This document shows, in pieces, positions 48,186-56,546 of a stretch of DNA of 64,000 nucleotides (positions are counted from its first letter, which is position 1; each line of letters opens with the position of its first letter). The stretch lies in the NCBI GenBank assembly GCA_963803265.1, contig CAWDLZ010000015.1:248001-312000 (forward strand). The letters are read 5' to 3'. A program made the position numbers and the translations under genes. Source of the DNA: CAIKMD01 sp963803265. GTDB taxonomy: Bacteria; Pseudomonadota; Alphaproteobacteria; ATCC43930; CGMCC-115725. A model generated the notes under the pieces. That model worked only from the letters and a program-made list of their open reading frames with translations. It did no database searches and had not been told where the DNA came from.

Positions 48186-49169
48186 CTACGGGCGAGTCTC
48201 GTCGCGCAAAAAGTCGAGCCGGCGGAACAGCTCGCGGTCGGTGATCTGGAACAGCCGCGTTCTCGCGTTCGACGCCTTGTGGCTGATCCATTGCCCGTGC
48301 GGGAGGGTGAAAATGTCCTTGGGTCCCCAGCTCACGGTATCGTCGCCGATGCGCGATTGCCCGTCGCCCTCGACGACGACGCAGACCGCATTGCTGTTGG
48401 TTCGATAGGCTGCCGTTTCAACGCCCTTGGCGAGACCGAGGACATAGCAGTCGATGGTCGACAGAATCGCGCCGCCGGTCGCGGGATTGACATAGCGCAA
48501 GCGGCGCAGGCCGTCCGCCGCCGGCTTCAACGCTTCGAGCGCGGCGGCGGTCGCTTCCCAGGGATAACGGAACTTGGGCGAATAAGCCCAGCTCGAGCTT
48601 GGCCGGTCGGGCGCGAGGCCGGCGGCGAAGACGGCGTCGGGCGGCACCTCGAGCGCGCCATGCACCGGCCCGGGCTCGAAGACGCGGTTGTCGAGATAGC
48701 CGTGAACGGGCACGTCGAGCGCATCGACCCATACCGCGCGCTCGTTCCCGTCATTGGCGTGCTGGTGCCAGGTCATGCCGGGAGTGAGCACCAGATCGCC
48801 CGGCAGCATCGGGCAGATCTTGCCTTCGACGGTGGTGGTCGTGCCGCTGCCTTCGAGCACGAAGCGCAGCGCGTGCATCGTATGGCGATGCGGCCGCGCC
48901 CGCTCGCCGGGCATCAGCACTTGCAGATTGACGGAGAGGTTCGGCGCCGCGCGGTCGCCAGCGCCGCTTGCCAGCGCGGGGTTCTTGAGGATCAGCACCC
49001 GGCGCTCGGCATCGTCCATGTTGGTCGCGGACGCGGCGTCGTCGATGAGAGGGTTCATGGTCTCCCAGCGCCACAGATGAGGCGCCGTGGGCGGGCGATT
49101 ACGCCGCGGCTCTTGCTCCCACAGCGCTCCGACATTGGCCGCTTCAAACCTATCCTGAAGGGTGGTCAT
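48186..49169 (-). CDS. Bicupin, gentisate 1,2-dioxygenase-like
   Basis: A 327-residue protein with two cupin domains. The first has the metal motif PGERARPHRHTMHALRFVLEG, followed by PGDLVLTPGMTWHQHAN; the second includes VVVEGDGQSRIG and WGPKDIFTLPHGQW. The layout matches gentisate/1-hydroxy-2-naphthoate dioxygenases, Fe(II) enzymes that open aromatic rings. Exact substrate not determinable. Starts 33 bases after the VOC gene stop, so probably one leftward operon with it. Confidence 0.82.
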   Translation of the reverse strand: MTTLQDRFEAANVGALWEQEPRRNRPPTAPHLWRWETMNPLIDDAASATNMDDAERRVLILKNPALASGAGDRAAPNLSVNLQVLMPGERARPHRHTMHALRFVLEGSGTTTTVEGKICPMLPGDLVLTPGMTWHQHANDGNERAVWVDALDVPVHGYLDNRVFEPGPVHGALEVPPDAVFAAGLAPDRPSSSWAYSPKFRYPWEATAAALEALKPAADGLRRLRYVNPATGGAILSTIDCYVLGLAKGVETAAYRTNSNAVCVVVEGDGQSRIGDDTVSWGPKDIFTLPHGQWISHKASNARTRLFQITDRELFRRLDFLRDETRP

Positions 49170-49202
49170 CGCATCGCTCCATCCTCGACGTGCTTTGGCG
49201 TT

Positions 49203-50441
49203 TCAACTCAGCGGACCCTGGAAGACCTCTCCATCGTTGTCGTCCGAGAGCGGCTCCAGGACCTCGGGCCAGATCGCACCCTCGTTGATCTTGCGGCGCA
49301 GATGCTTCGGCCGCGGAACACCGTCCCATCCGATCTGCTCCATGTAGGCGTAAAGCTGAACGGCGTGGCCCTGCGGGTCGAAGGCGAACGCCGTGTAGTC
49401 CATGCCGGGAAACAGCTCTGCCGGCAAATGGCGAACCCGAACGCCTTCCGTCTCCAGGAAGGCCACCGCATTGCGCAGCTGGCGGTAATTGGCGACTCGG
49501 AAGCCGATGGAAAAGCACGACGTCCTGTCCGAAAGGCCCAAGGTCGGACGTAAGGTCTCCGGATACAACGCAAGCGAATGATGCTCGGTATTGGCGCGGA
49601 GAAAGACACAGCGATGACCCTGCCATGTCACCTCCTCGGTAATGCGAAGGCCGAACAGGCGGGTATAGAAATCGACCTCGCTGTCCATGTTCTTTACCCA
49701 AAGACGCACCGGGCCCAATTTAGTGATCTTGAACGGCCGCGCTAACAGGATTCCGTCGACGTCGTATTTGAACGGCCGGTGCTCGACGATTCGCATGCCT
49801 GAGTTGAGATCGACGCCGCGCGCCTCGCTCTCCTCGATCTCCTGGTATTCGGGAATCTGCGGCAGGTCGGGCCGCGTCCGGAACCCTCGCTCGTACATGG
49901 CCTTGGGCTTGGACCTCAGGTTCCAGCCGATCTGCTCCATGCCGTAGTAAATCTCGTTGATATGGCCTTCGACGTCGTAGGGGTAACTGTGCCAATTCGA
50001 CCCGGGCATGTCGCGGCCGATGCGGTGGATGGGATGGCCAATCGAGTTGAACCAGTCGAGCGCGTCGCGCACCTCCTTCAAGCTTCCGACCTGCCAACTC
50101 ACTTGGTTGACGAACATATCGGTGCGCTCGGGCTTTCGCCCCGCCGCGTCGATGGCTCGCTTCGGAAACAGCACGAAGGAGTGATGGTCGCCGCCGTAGT
50201 TCATGAAGATCGCTTTGGTCTGCGTCACCCCATCCAGCACCGACTTGTCCGGCACCAGGTCGCGCAGATCGAGCGTATCGATGATACGCAGGCCGAGAAG
50301 ACTGGCGTAGAACGTGGAAGCGCCCTCGGTATCGTGCACATCGAAACCAAAATGGCCGAGGCGCAATATCTTGAATGGGCGGTCGCGCAAAACGCCGCCG
50401 ACGTCGAACTTGGTCTGGCTGGCAAGACTCAGATCGTCCAT
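49203..50441 (-). CDS. Two-domain VOC protein, type I extradiol dioxygenase-like
   Basis: A 412-residue protein with two vicinal-oxygen-chelate modules. Module 1: LGHFGFDVHDTEGAS (His30), GGDHHSFVLFPK and INEIYYGMEQIGW. Module 2: LGPVRLWVKNMDSEV, NTEHHSLALYPE, VQLYAYMEQIGW. The first metal His is present in module 1 but is Pro in module 2, opposite to BphC-type enzymes, where module 2 holds the iron. It may be an extradiol enzyme with a shifted site. It fits the surrounding aromatic-degradation genes. Confidence 0.78.
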   Translation of the reverse strand: MDDLSLASQTKFDVGGVLRDRPFKILRLGHFGFDVHDTEGASTFYASLLGLRIIDTLDLRDLVPDKSVLDGVTQTKAIFMNYGGDHHSFVLFPKRAIDAAGRKPERTDMFVNQVSWQVGSLKEVRDALDWFNSIGHPIHRIGRDMPGSNWHSYPYDVEGHINEIYYGMEQIGWNLRSKPKAMYERGFRTRPDLPQIPEYQEIEESEARGVDLNSGMRIVEHRPFKYDVDGILLARPFKITKLGPVRLWVKNMDSEVDFYTRLFGLRITEEVTWQGHRCVFLRANTEHHSLALYPETLRPTLGLSDRTSCFSIGFRVANYRQLRNAVAFLETEGVRVRHLPAELFPGMDYTAFAFDPQGHAVQLYAYMEQIGWDGVPRPKHLRRKINEGAIWPEVLEPLSDDNDGEVFQGPLS

Positions 50442-51028
50442 GGCTCGATTCCTCTCGATGATCCTATGCGACCAACGCCGCGCCCTTTTTTGCGGTGCTG
50501 GTCTTCGTATGCGTCAAACCGGCACGCGGGCGCACTGGTAGTTCTTTAAGAAGTCGTCGGCCGCAGGCATCGTTACGCGTTGGGCCAGATCCGGCGCGCT
50601 AGGTGCGATATGTTGCGGGGATGGGATCATGATGTCACTTCTCCGAGTGACCCGCGTAAGACGCTTGCGATCCGGCGGCTCCGCGAAGCACGACCGATCA
50701 CATCACCAGGACTGCCGACCAGATATGATCTAGATCAAATTAGACTAGGTGCGTCAGAATGCCTCACGTTCTCAACTGGCTCGACAGGCGGCTGCGTCAG
50801 AGCTTCGCTGCTATCTTTCGAGCGCTGCCTTTTCGCCGCTACGCTTGACGGATCGGCTCCGCCGGCTTGAACCGGCAGCGGCTCAAAGCTCGGCGCCGGA
50901 CCGGATCGGACAGCGCGGTGTCGAACGACGGTCGTTCGCTTTCCGTTATCCGAGCAGTACGCTAGCGTTTCGTGCGGGTTCTTGGTGAGTTCGTAATACT
51001 GCCGTGAACGTTGGGACTGGAGGAAGCG
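50442..51028. other. Divergent intergenic region, no supported gene
   Basis: 587 bases between the leftward VOC gene and the rightward hydrolase gene, so it should hold both promoters. Short open frames here have no recognisable protein. A 29-codon frame at 50759-50848 encodes a basic, amphipathic peptide (LNWLDRRLRQSFAAIFRALP) and cannot be judged without homologs. No clear operator was found. Confidence 0.4.
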
Positions 51029-51748
51029 ATGAAAATCGAGAAGCTGAGTTACAGCGACGGCGAGACGAATTTCATAGGCTATCTTGCGGATCCCGAGGGC
51101 AGCGGCAGGCGACCTGGCGTCGTCATCGCGCACGAGGCACCGGGATTGAACGAGCACCCGAAGCGCCGCGCGCGAATGATTGCAGAGTTAGGCTATGTCG
51201 CACTCGCCGCTGACCTCTATGGCGATGGCCGGGTCGCGCAGAAGCCGGAAGAAACCAATCAATTGATGGGCCCGCTGCGTGAGGATCCTCTACGTCTAAG
51301 ACGGCGGGTACGTGCGGCGCTCGACGCCCTCGCGAATTTGCCCCAGGTTGATGGCAAGCGTCTCGGCGCGATGGGGTACTGCTTCGGCGGGCTTGCAGTG
51401 CTGGAACTCGCGCGGTCAGGCGCGCCCGTTGCCGGTACTGTCAGCTTTCATGGCATTCTCGGCACGCGGACGCCGGAGGATGCGAAGAGCATCAAGGGTA
51501 AGGTGCTCGCCTGTACCGGCGCCGATGATCCACTGGTCCCCCCCGAACAGGTCGCTGCCTTCGCTGCCGAAATGACTAAAGCGAGGGTGGACTGGCAGGT
51601 AATCACCTATGGTGGAGCGAAGCACGCCTTCACCAATCCCGAGGCCGACAAGGCGGGACGCCCCGGGCTCGGTTACCAGGCCGCGGCCGATGCGCGCTCT
51701 TGGGATGCAATGCAGAGTTTCTGGTTCGAGATTTTCGGCAAGCCTTGA
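51029..51748 (+). CDS. Dienelactone hydrolase family protein
   Basis: A 239-residue alpha/beta hydrolase. The nucleophile elbow is AMGYCFGGLAVLELA with Cys; Asp is in ACTGADDPLVP and His in GGAKHAFTNPEAD, the Cys-His-Asp triad of carboxymethylenebutenolidase-type enzymes, which open lactones formed after aromatic ring cleavage. ATG 51029 has GGAGGA five bases upstream. Fits the neighbouring ring-cleavage genes. Confidence 0.87.
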   Translation: MKIEKLSYSDGETNFIGYLADPEGSGRRPGVVIAHEAPGLNEHPKRRARMIAELGYVALAADLYGDGRVAQKPEETNQLMGPLREDPLRLRRRVRAALDALANLPQVDGKRLGAMGYCFGGLAVLELARSGAPVAGTVSFHGILGTRTPEDAKSIKGKVLACTGADDPLVPPEQVAAFAAEMTKARVDWQVITYGGAKHAFTNPEADKAGRPGLGYQAAADARSWDAMQSFWFEIFGKP

Positions 51749-51932
51749 GCGTCGCTAGCTCTCCGTCCGCAGCGGCAGCTATGCGGATTTCCGCGCGTAT
51801 CCGTCCAAAGAGTTGGGTTAACAGCGCCGGTTTCGCGATGGCTCGGATAGGTCCGGTTGACCCCAGATAGCTGCCGTGATGTTGCAGCGCCGCAAACGAC
51901 GGAGATCTTGCCAAAAGAAGAAATGACCAGCC

Positions 51933-52043
51933 TTATTCGATCACTTGATCGGCGGTGGCGAGCAGCCCGGACGCGAAGGTCAGGCTGAGGGCCCTAGCAG
52001 TCTTAAGATTGATGGCGAAGCCGTACGTCGTCGCCGCCCGCAC
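51933..52043 (-). pseudogene. Remnant of an ABC_sub_bind-type binding protein (C-terminus only)
   Basis: The minus-strand segment TTYGFAINLKTARALSLTFA followed by SGLLATADQVIE matches the nearly invariant C-terminus of the ABC_sub_bind (PF04392-type) family (ELVINLKTAKALGLTIP, ADEVIE). Nothing upstream continues the protein. It marks a past deletion or insertion. The rest of 51749-52156 holds no other recognisable feature. Confidence 0.65.
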
Positions 52044-52156
52044 CTCGCGTTTGGCTTGCAGGAAGGCGGAAGAAGCGCGAATATTCACGCCACATCGGTA
52101 GTCGGCCGGGGAAGCCTGGCTCAAATGTTGCGACAACGAACTCTTGGGGAGCCGCC

Positions 52157-53435
52157 ATGACATCGTCGCAAGAATCCGAGATCTTGACCCGCGTCGGTCC
52201 TGGCACGCCGATGGGCAACGTTTTCCGCCATTACTGGCTTCCGGCGCTCAAATCCTCCGAACTCGTGGAGGACGGCAGTCCGGTGAGGCTACTGCTATTG
52301 GGCGAGCGGCTCGTTGCCTTTCGCGACAGCGCGGGGCGGGTCGGCGTCCTCGATCAACGGTGCCCACACCGCTGTGTCTCGCTGTTCTTTGGTCGCAACG
52401 AGGAAAACGGCGTTCGGTGCATCTATCACGGCTGGAAGTTCGATGTCGAAGGCCGCTGCGTCGATCAGCCGAATCTGCCGCCGCAAAAGCAGTTCAAGGA
52501 CAAGGCGAGCGCCAAGGCCTACCGCGCGGCCGAGCGCAACGGCATCGTCTACGTTTATATGGGCTCCGCTGCGAAGGTGCCGGCGCTTCCCGACATCGCG
52601 GCGACGCACATTCCGGAGGATCAGGCCACGGTCAGCTTCGTTCTACGCGAATGCAACTGGCTCCAGGGCCTCGAGGGCGACATCGACACCTCGCACCTCA
52701 ATTTCCTGCATTTCGGCTCCATGGGCGGCGGCGATTTCACGCCGACCGATCCGAACTCGTTTCGGCGCCATTCACCGCGACCCCGAATACAAGATCGCGC
52801 AAACCGATCTTGGCACCATGTACGGCGCCTATCGCCCGGCCGAGAACGGAAATCTCTATTGGCGAATCGCGCATTTCCTGTTTCCCTGCTGGACACTCCC
52901 GCCCTATATCGCGTTCGAGCACTACCGCATCGCGCGCGCCTGGGTTCCGCTCGACGACACGCATATGATGTTCGTGGTGATCGGCCCCAAGCACGGCCCT
53001 GGCGCCCAGCACGAAGTGGGCCCGCTGCGGCCGAACAGCAGCGACTGGCTCGGCCGCTTCCGCATGGTGCAGAACAGCGAGAACGATTATCTCCTCGACC
53101 GCGACCTGCAGCGCACGCGCTCCTTCACCGGCATCGAGGGCATCCACCAGCAGGACCAGGCCGCGACCGAGAGCATGGGCCCGATCACCGATCATAGTTT
53201 CGAGAACCTCGCAGCGAGCGACCGGATGCTGGTGGCGACGCGCCGGCGCCTTCTCGACGCGGCGCGGGCCTTGGCCGAGAACGGCACCCCGCCGCCGGGC
53301 GCCGGCTCGGGCGACGCCTATGGGCGGATGCGCGGCGGCTATTTCCTGGCACCCGAGACCCGCGCCTGGCCCGACGTCTATCATCTGCAAGTGGGATCGC
53401 CGGGCGGCCCGGGCGCGATCGAGGCAGCGGAATAA
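52157..53435 (+). CDS. Rieske [2Fe-2S] aromatic ring-hydroxylating oxygenase, alpha subunit (apparent 1-base insertion near 52762)
   Basis: About 425 residues when corrected. The Rieske ligands are in DQRCPHRCVSLFFG and RCIYHGWKFD. The catalytic iron motif GDIDTSHLNFLHFG provides Asp and two His. The frame then breaks near 52762 and continues in the next frame, AIHRDPEYKIAQTDLG to GPGAIEAAE. ATG 52157 has GGGGAG upstream. Single-component phthalate-type (RHO) enzymes of this length hydroxylate or demethylate aromatic acids; the substrate is unknown and no reductase is adjacent. Confidence 0.88.
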
Positions 53436-53519
53436 GAGGGAAGACCAAGCTCCGATTATCGACATCGACGGGCATGAGAGCGCGCTGGCGCGGCTCATGC
53501 ATTGGCAAGAGAGGGTGCC

Positions 53520-54731
53520 ATGAATCGCTCATTCATAGACGTTGCGGTAGCGCTCGCCTTGCTCTTGCTCGCGAGCGGTCCGGTTTCGGCCGCCGGCACC
53601 TACGATCCGGGCGCTTCCGACACGACGATCAAGCTCGGCAACACCTTCCCCTATTCCGGCCCGGTCTCGGTCACGAGCCCGCAAGCGCGCCAGATGGTCG
53701 GCTATTTCAACATGATCAACGATCAGGGCGGGATCAACGGGCGCAAGATCGATTTCGTCACCCTCGACGACGGCTATCTGCCGCCCAAGACCGTGGAGGC
53801 GACCCGCCGGCTTGTCGAAGAGGACCAGGTGCTGGCGATGTTCGGCTCGGAAGGGACGCCGACGCAGGTCGCGGTGCAGCCCTATCTCAACGAGCACAAA
53901 GTGCCGCAGCTCTTTGTCTTCACCGGCTCGAACAGCCTCATCAACCCGAAGAAATACCCGTATACGGTCGCGGTGGGATCGAGCTACGGGTTCGAGGGGA
54001 TCGTCTGGGCGAAATACATTCTCGCAACGCGCCCCGCCGCCAAGATCGGCATCCTCTATCAGCAGGACGATTTCGGCAGCGACCACATGGGCCCATTCCT
54101 CGCCACGCTGGGCGACAAGGCGCAGACAATGGTGGTGGCGAAGGCGAGCTACCAGGTGAATGATCCGACCGTCACCTCGCAGATCATCTCGCTCGTCGGC
54201 GCTGGCGCCGATACTTTTGTTCTTTTCGCCCAAAGCCGGTCTGCGGCACAGGCGATCTCCGACGCCCGCGACCAGGCTGGCCCGAACGCGCTCATCTTCG
54301 TTCCCTACGTCGCGAGCGCGAAGAGCGTCCTCGGCGCGGTCGGCGACGAGAAGCTCAAGGGCGTGATGTCCACGGACAGCGCCAAGGACGCGGCCGATCC
54401 CAGCTGGGCGAACGATCCGGCCGTCAAGGACTATCTCGCCTTCCTCAAGAAATACACGCCGCCGCAAGATCAGGAGAGCGACGCCTCGTCCGCCGGAGGC
54501 TATGTGGGGGCGCAGGCGATGGTCGAGGTGCTCAAGAGGGCCGGCAACGATCTGACGCGCGCCAACGTGATGAAGATCGTGTCGAACATCAAGGATTGGT
54601 CGTTCCCGCTATTCTTGCCGGGCATCGCCCTCAATACTTCGCCCGACAACCTCTTCCCGATGCGCATCACGCAGATGAAGCGTTACGACGGCACGCGCTG
54701 GGAGCTCGTGGGCAAGCCGATCTCTGAGTAG
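53520..54731 (+). CDS. Branched-chain-type ABC transporter substrate-binding protein
   Basis: A 403-residue periplasmic protein of the LivJ/HbaE type. Signal peptide DVAVALALLLLASGPVSAAG; ligand domain IKLGNTFPYSGPVS, MINDQGGINGRKIDFV, GSEGTPTQVAVQPYL and VGAQAMVEVLKRAGND. Members near ring-hydroxylating oxygenases often bind aromatic acids; here this is inferred from neighbours. ATG 53520 is used. No liv permease genes are present. Confidence 0.87.
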   Translation: MNRSFIDVAVALALLLLASGPVSAAGTYDPGASDTTIKLGNTFPYSGPVSVTSPQARQMVGYFNMINDQGGINGRKIDFVTLDDGYLPPKTVEATRRLVEEDQVLAMFGSEGTPTQVAVQPYLNEHKVPQLFVFTGSNSLINPKKYPYTVAVGSSYGFEGIVWAKYILATRPAAKIGILYQQDDFGSDHMGPFLATLGDKAQTMVVAKASYQVNDPTVTSQIISLVGAGADTFVLFAQSRSAAQAISDARDQAGPNALIFVPYVASAKSVLGAVGDEKLKGVMSTDSAKDAADPSWANDPAVKDYLAFLKKYTPPQDQESDASSAGGYVGAQAMVEVLKRAGNDLTRANVMKIVSNIKDWSFPLFLPGIALNTSPDNLFPMRITQMKRYDGTRWELVGKPISE

Positions 54732-54845
54732 GCGCGTTCCGACGCGGCCGGTCATCGGCGCCCAAGGCGGGCTGTTTTACAGAGCCCGCCTTCAGGCCGA
54801 AACGGGACGCAACGACTACGAAAGCTTTGGTCTCAAACGTGCCTT

Positions 54846-54945
54846 ACAGCGAGCGCGACAGATGCGCGGACCCTCTTTTTTGAACGATGGACCGGGCGAG
54901 TGACTAAGGGATCATAAATTCGGCCGACCCCCGCTACCACTATTA
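54846..54945. repeat. Decayed element end with tRNA-Met 3' terminus (old attachment scar)
   Basis: The stretch from CTTACAG near 54845 to AAATTC at 54921 resembles 47655-47730 at the right end of the CRISPR element, sharing a T-run, GAGTGACTA, GGGATC and TAAATTC in the same order. It is followed by CCCCCGCTACCA at 54928-54939, the last 12 bases of tRNA-Met. The rest of 54732-55160 has no supported gene. Confidence 0.5.
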
Positions 54946-55160
54946 CCAAATACTTGGTCGTCCATGGATGACACGGAACCCTCCGATAGCGGCGGCTAAG
55001 TCGGCGCGACCGAGTAATCGGATTTGCAAGAAGGGCGTGGTTCGACCCCTGCTTTCCTGCGTTTTGTGATTCGGTTTTGGAGCGGTTCCTGATTCTCTCG
55101 ACGGGAATTCCCGGGTGGAGAAGCACGATATCGAGACCACGGGATGATCGTCAGATCCGC

Positions 55161-55295
55161 GGCACCACGGCGGCCTTGACGCACGAGATGAAGCGCCGCG
55201 CCGCCGTCGAGCCCGTCATCGGCCGCATCAAGGCCGAGCGCCGCATTGACCGGAATTACCTCGACCGTCCGGGTTCTTCACGGCCAACTCCTTAG
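55161..55295 (+). pseudogene. IS5-type transposase C-terminal remnant
   Basis: The frame contains LTHEMKRRAAVEPVIGRIKA followed by ERRIDRNYL, the C-terminal block of IS5-family DDE transposases (RSAVEPVIGHLKAEHRMGRN in intact copies), with the catalytic Glu. Upstream the frame is unrelated and no inverted repeats were seen. A short dead fragment beside the att scar. Confidence 0.7.
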
Positions 55296-55419
55296 CTCGG
55301 ATGCGGACGGCAAAATGCCGCATTGATGCCCTAGTTCTGTCATCACGCATCAACCGAGATCGGCCATCCTATCCAGCGACCCTTCGTCGATCTCCACTCA
55401 TCGAGGGCTCAAGAACCCA

Positions 55420-55656
55420 ATGTCCGACTATCGCTGCTTTTTCCTCGATGACCAAGATCAGGTTAACGCGGCCGAAAGCCTGATGGATCACGCGGATGAC
55501 GCCGAGGCCGTCGATCTAGCCATTAGATCGCTTACCGAACGGCGCCACCACCGTGCCGTCGAGGTGTGGGACGGAGACAAATTCATATCGAGACATGTGC
55601 GAATGCTCGCATCGACACGATCCGAGGAAAACCGCGATATACACGAGTATGGTTGA
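55420..55656 (+). CDS. Small conserved alphaproteobacterial protein of unknown function
   Basis: A 78-residue protein. DYRCFFLDDQDQVNAAESL, DDAEAVDLAIRSL and HHRAVEVWDGDKFI follow a pattern common in small proteins of Rhizobiales and relatives: Y-R-C-Y-F-L-D, an Asp-Asp-Ala-Glu-Ala helix, then A-V-E-V-W. No function is known. Its stop is followed by about 130 bases without features. Confidence 0.65.
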   Translation: MSDYRCFFLDDQDQVNAAESLMDHADDAEAVDLAIRSLTERRHHRAVEVWDGDKFISRHVRMLASTRSEENRDIHEYG

Positions 55657-55786
55657 TCCTTTCGATCCACGAAACCAGGCAGTCCACGCAGTGGGATAGG
55701 GCCCGAGGGGCAAGCAGTCTCGAAGTGTTTGAACTTCCGCATCCGATTAGCGAAGCACGACTTGTTTCACGGATTGCTGGGGATGG

Positions 55787-56437
55787 ATGATCACGCTATT
55801 CTCTCATGCAATGAATCGTCTCTTGCAGGCTCTCGCGCGTTTCGGAATGGCGCGTTGGAAACGATGCGCTGGCGATGGACTGCGCGCCGCGCGCATGGCC
55901 GCGATCGCGGCAGCCGCGGTGACGGCCTCCGCCATTGGCGCGGCCACGGCAGCGTCGGCGGATGTAGCCGTCTCGAGTGCGGCGGTAGCGGTGGATGTCG
56001 CGACGAAGGGCGACCTGCCGGGCTTCAAAGAGAGCGATTTGCCGGCTTATTTCGCGGCGGAAATGAATTCGGTGGGATTGTCGGCTTGGCGCTTCGCGCC
56101 GGCGTCTCCCGGCGCGACGCCGTCCCCGAACCGTATCGAATTGTCGTTCAAGGCCAATCCCTATGCCGCGGGCAGCGTCCGAACCTATGGGTTCTCGCGC
56201 GCGACCATGGAACGGCTGCTCAATACCCACCACTCGGTCACGATCGAGGCGCAACTCTACTTGAACGGCGAATATCAGACCCTCGCTTTCGACCAGGTGA
56301 CCGTGACCGGCGGCCCGCAGGATCAAGACCTCGACGCGGCGGTGGCCCGGCTGACGCGCGACCTCATGGCCTATCCGCTGCTCGACACGACGCCCCGCGG
56401 GCAACGCCGCGACCCCGATCTTCCGGCAAGTTCCTGA
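55787..56437 (+). CDS. Hypothetical exported protein
   Basis: A 216-residue protein not assigned to a family. A basic start and an Ala-rich hydrophobic stretch (MAAIAAAAVTASAIGAATAA) suggest a signal peptide cleaved near residue 58, or near 50 if ATG 55808 is used. The mature domain NRIELSFKANPYAAGSVRTYGF and TIEAQLYLNGEYQTLAFDQVTV looks like a beta-rich periplasmic domain. The opposite strand is also open but Arg-rich. Lies just upstream of the ABC transporter operon. Confidence 0.55.
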   Translation: MITLFSHAMNRLLQALARFGMARWKRCAGDGLRAARMAAIAAAAVTASAIGAATAASADVAVSSAAVAVDVATKGDLPGFKESDLPAYFAAEMNSVGLSAWRFAPASPGATPSPNRIELSFKANPYAAGSVRTYGFSRATMERLLNTHHSVTIEAQLYLNGEYQTLAFDQVTVTGGPQDQDLDAAVARLTRDLMAYPLLDTTPRGQRRDPDLPASS

Positions 56438-56546
56438 TCGTTTCCGCGGTCGCGTCCGCTCGAAATCCGCGTCATCAAACTGTAACAAATCTTAGCTATG
56501 GCTTTGCCGCGTCGCACTCGGCGCATGCGCCGAGAGGAGAGCGAAG

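Noticed and set aside
50735..51157. 140-codon minus-strand frame upstream of the dienelactone hydrolase gene
   Set aside because: It overlaps the ribosome site and start of the well-supported hydrolase gene and has no recognisable domain.
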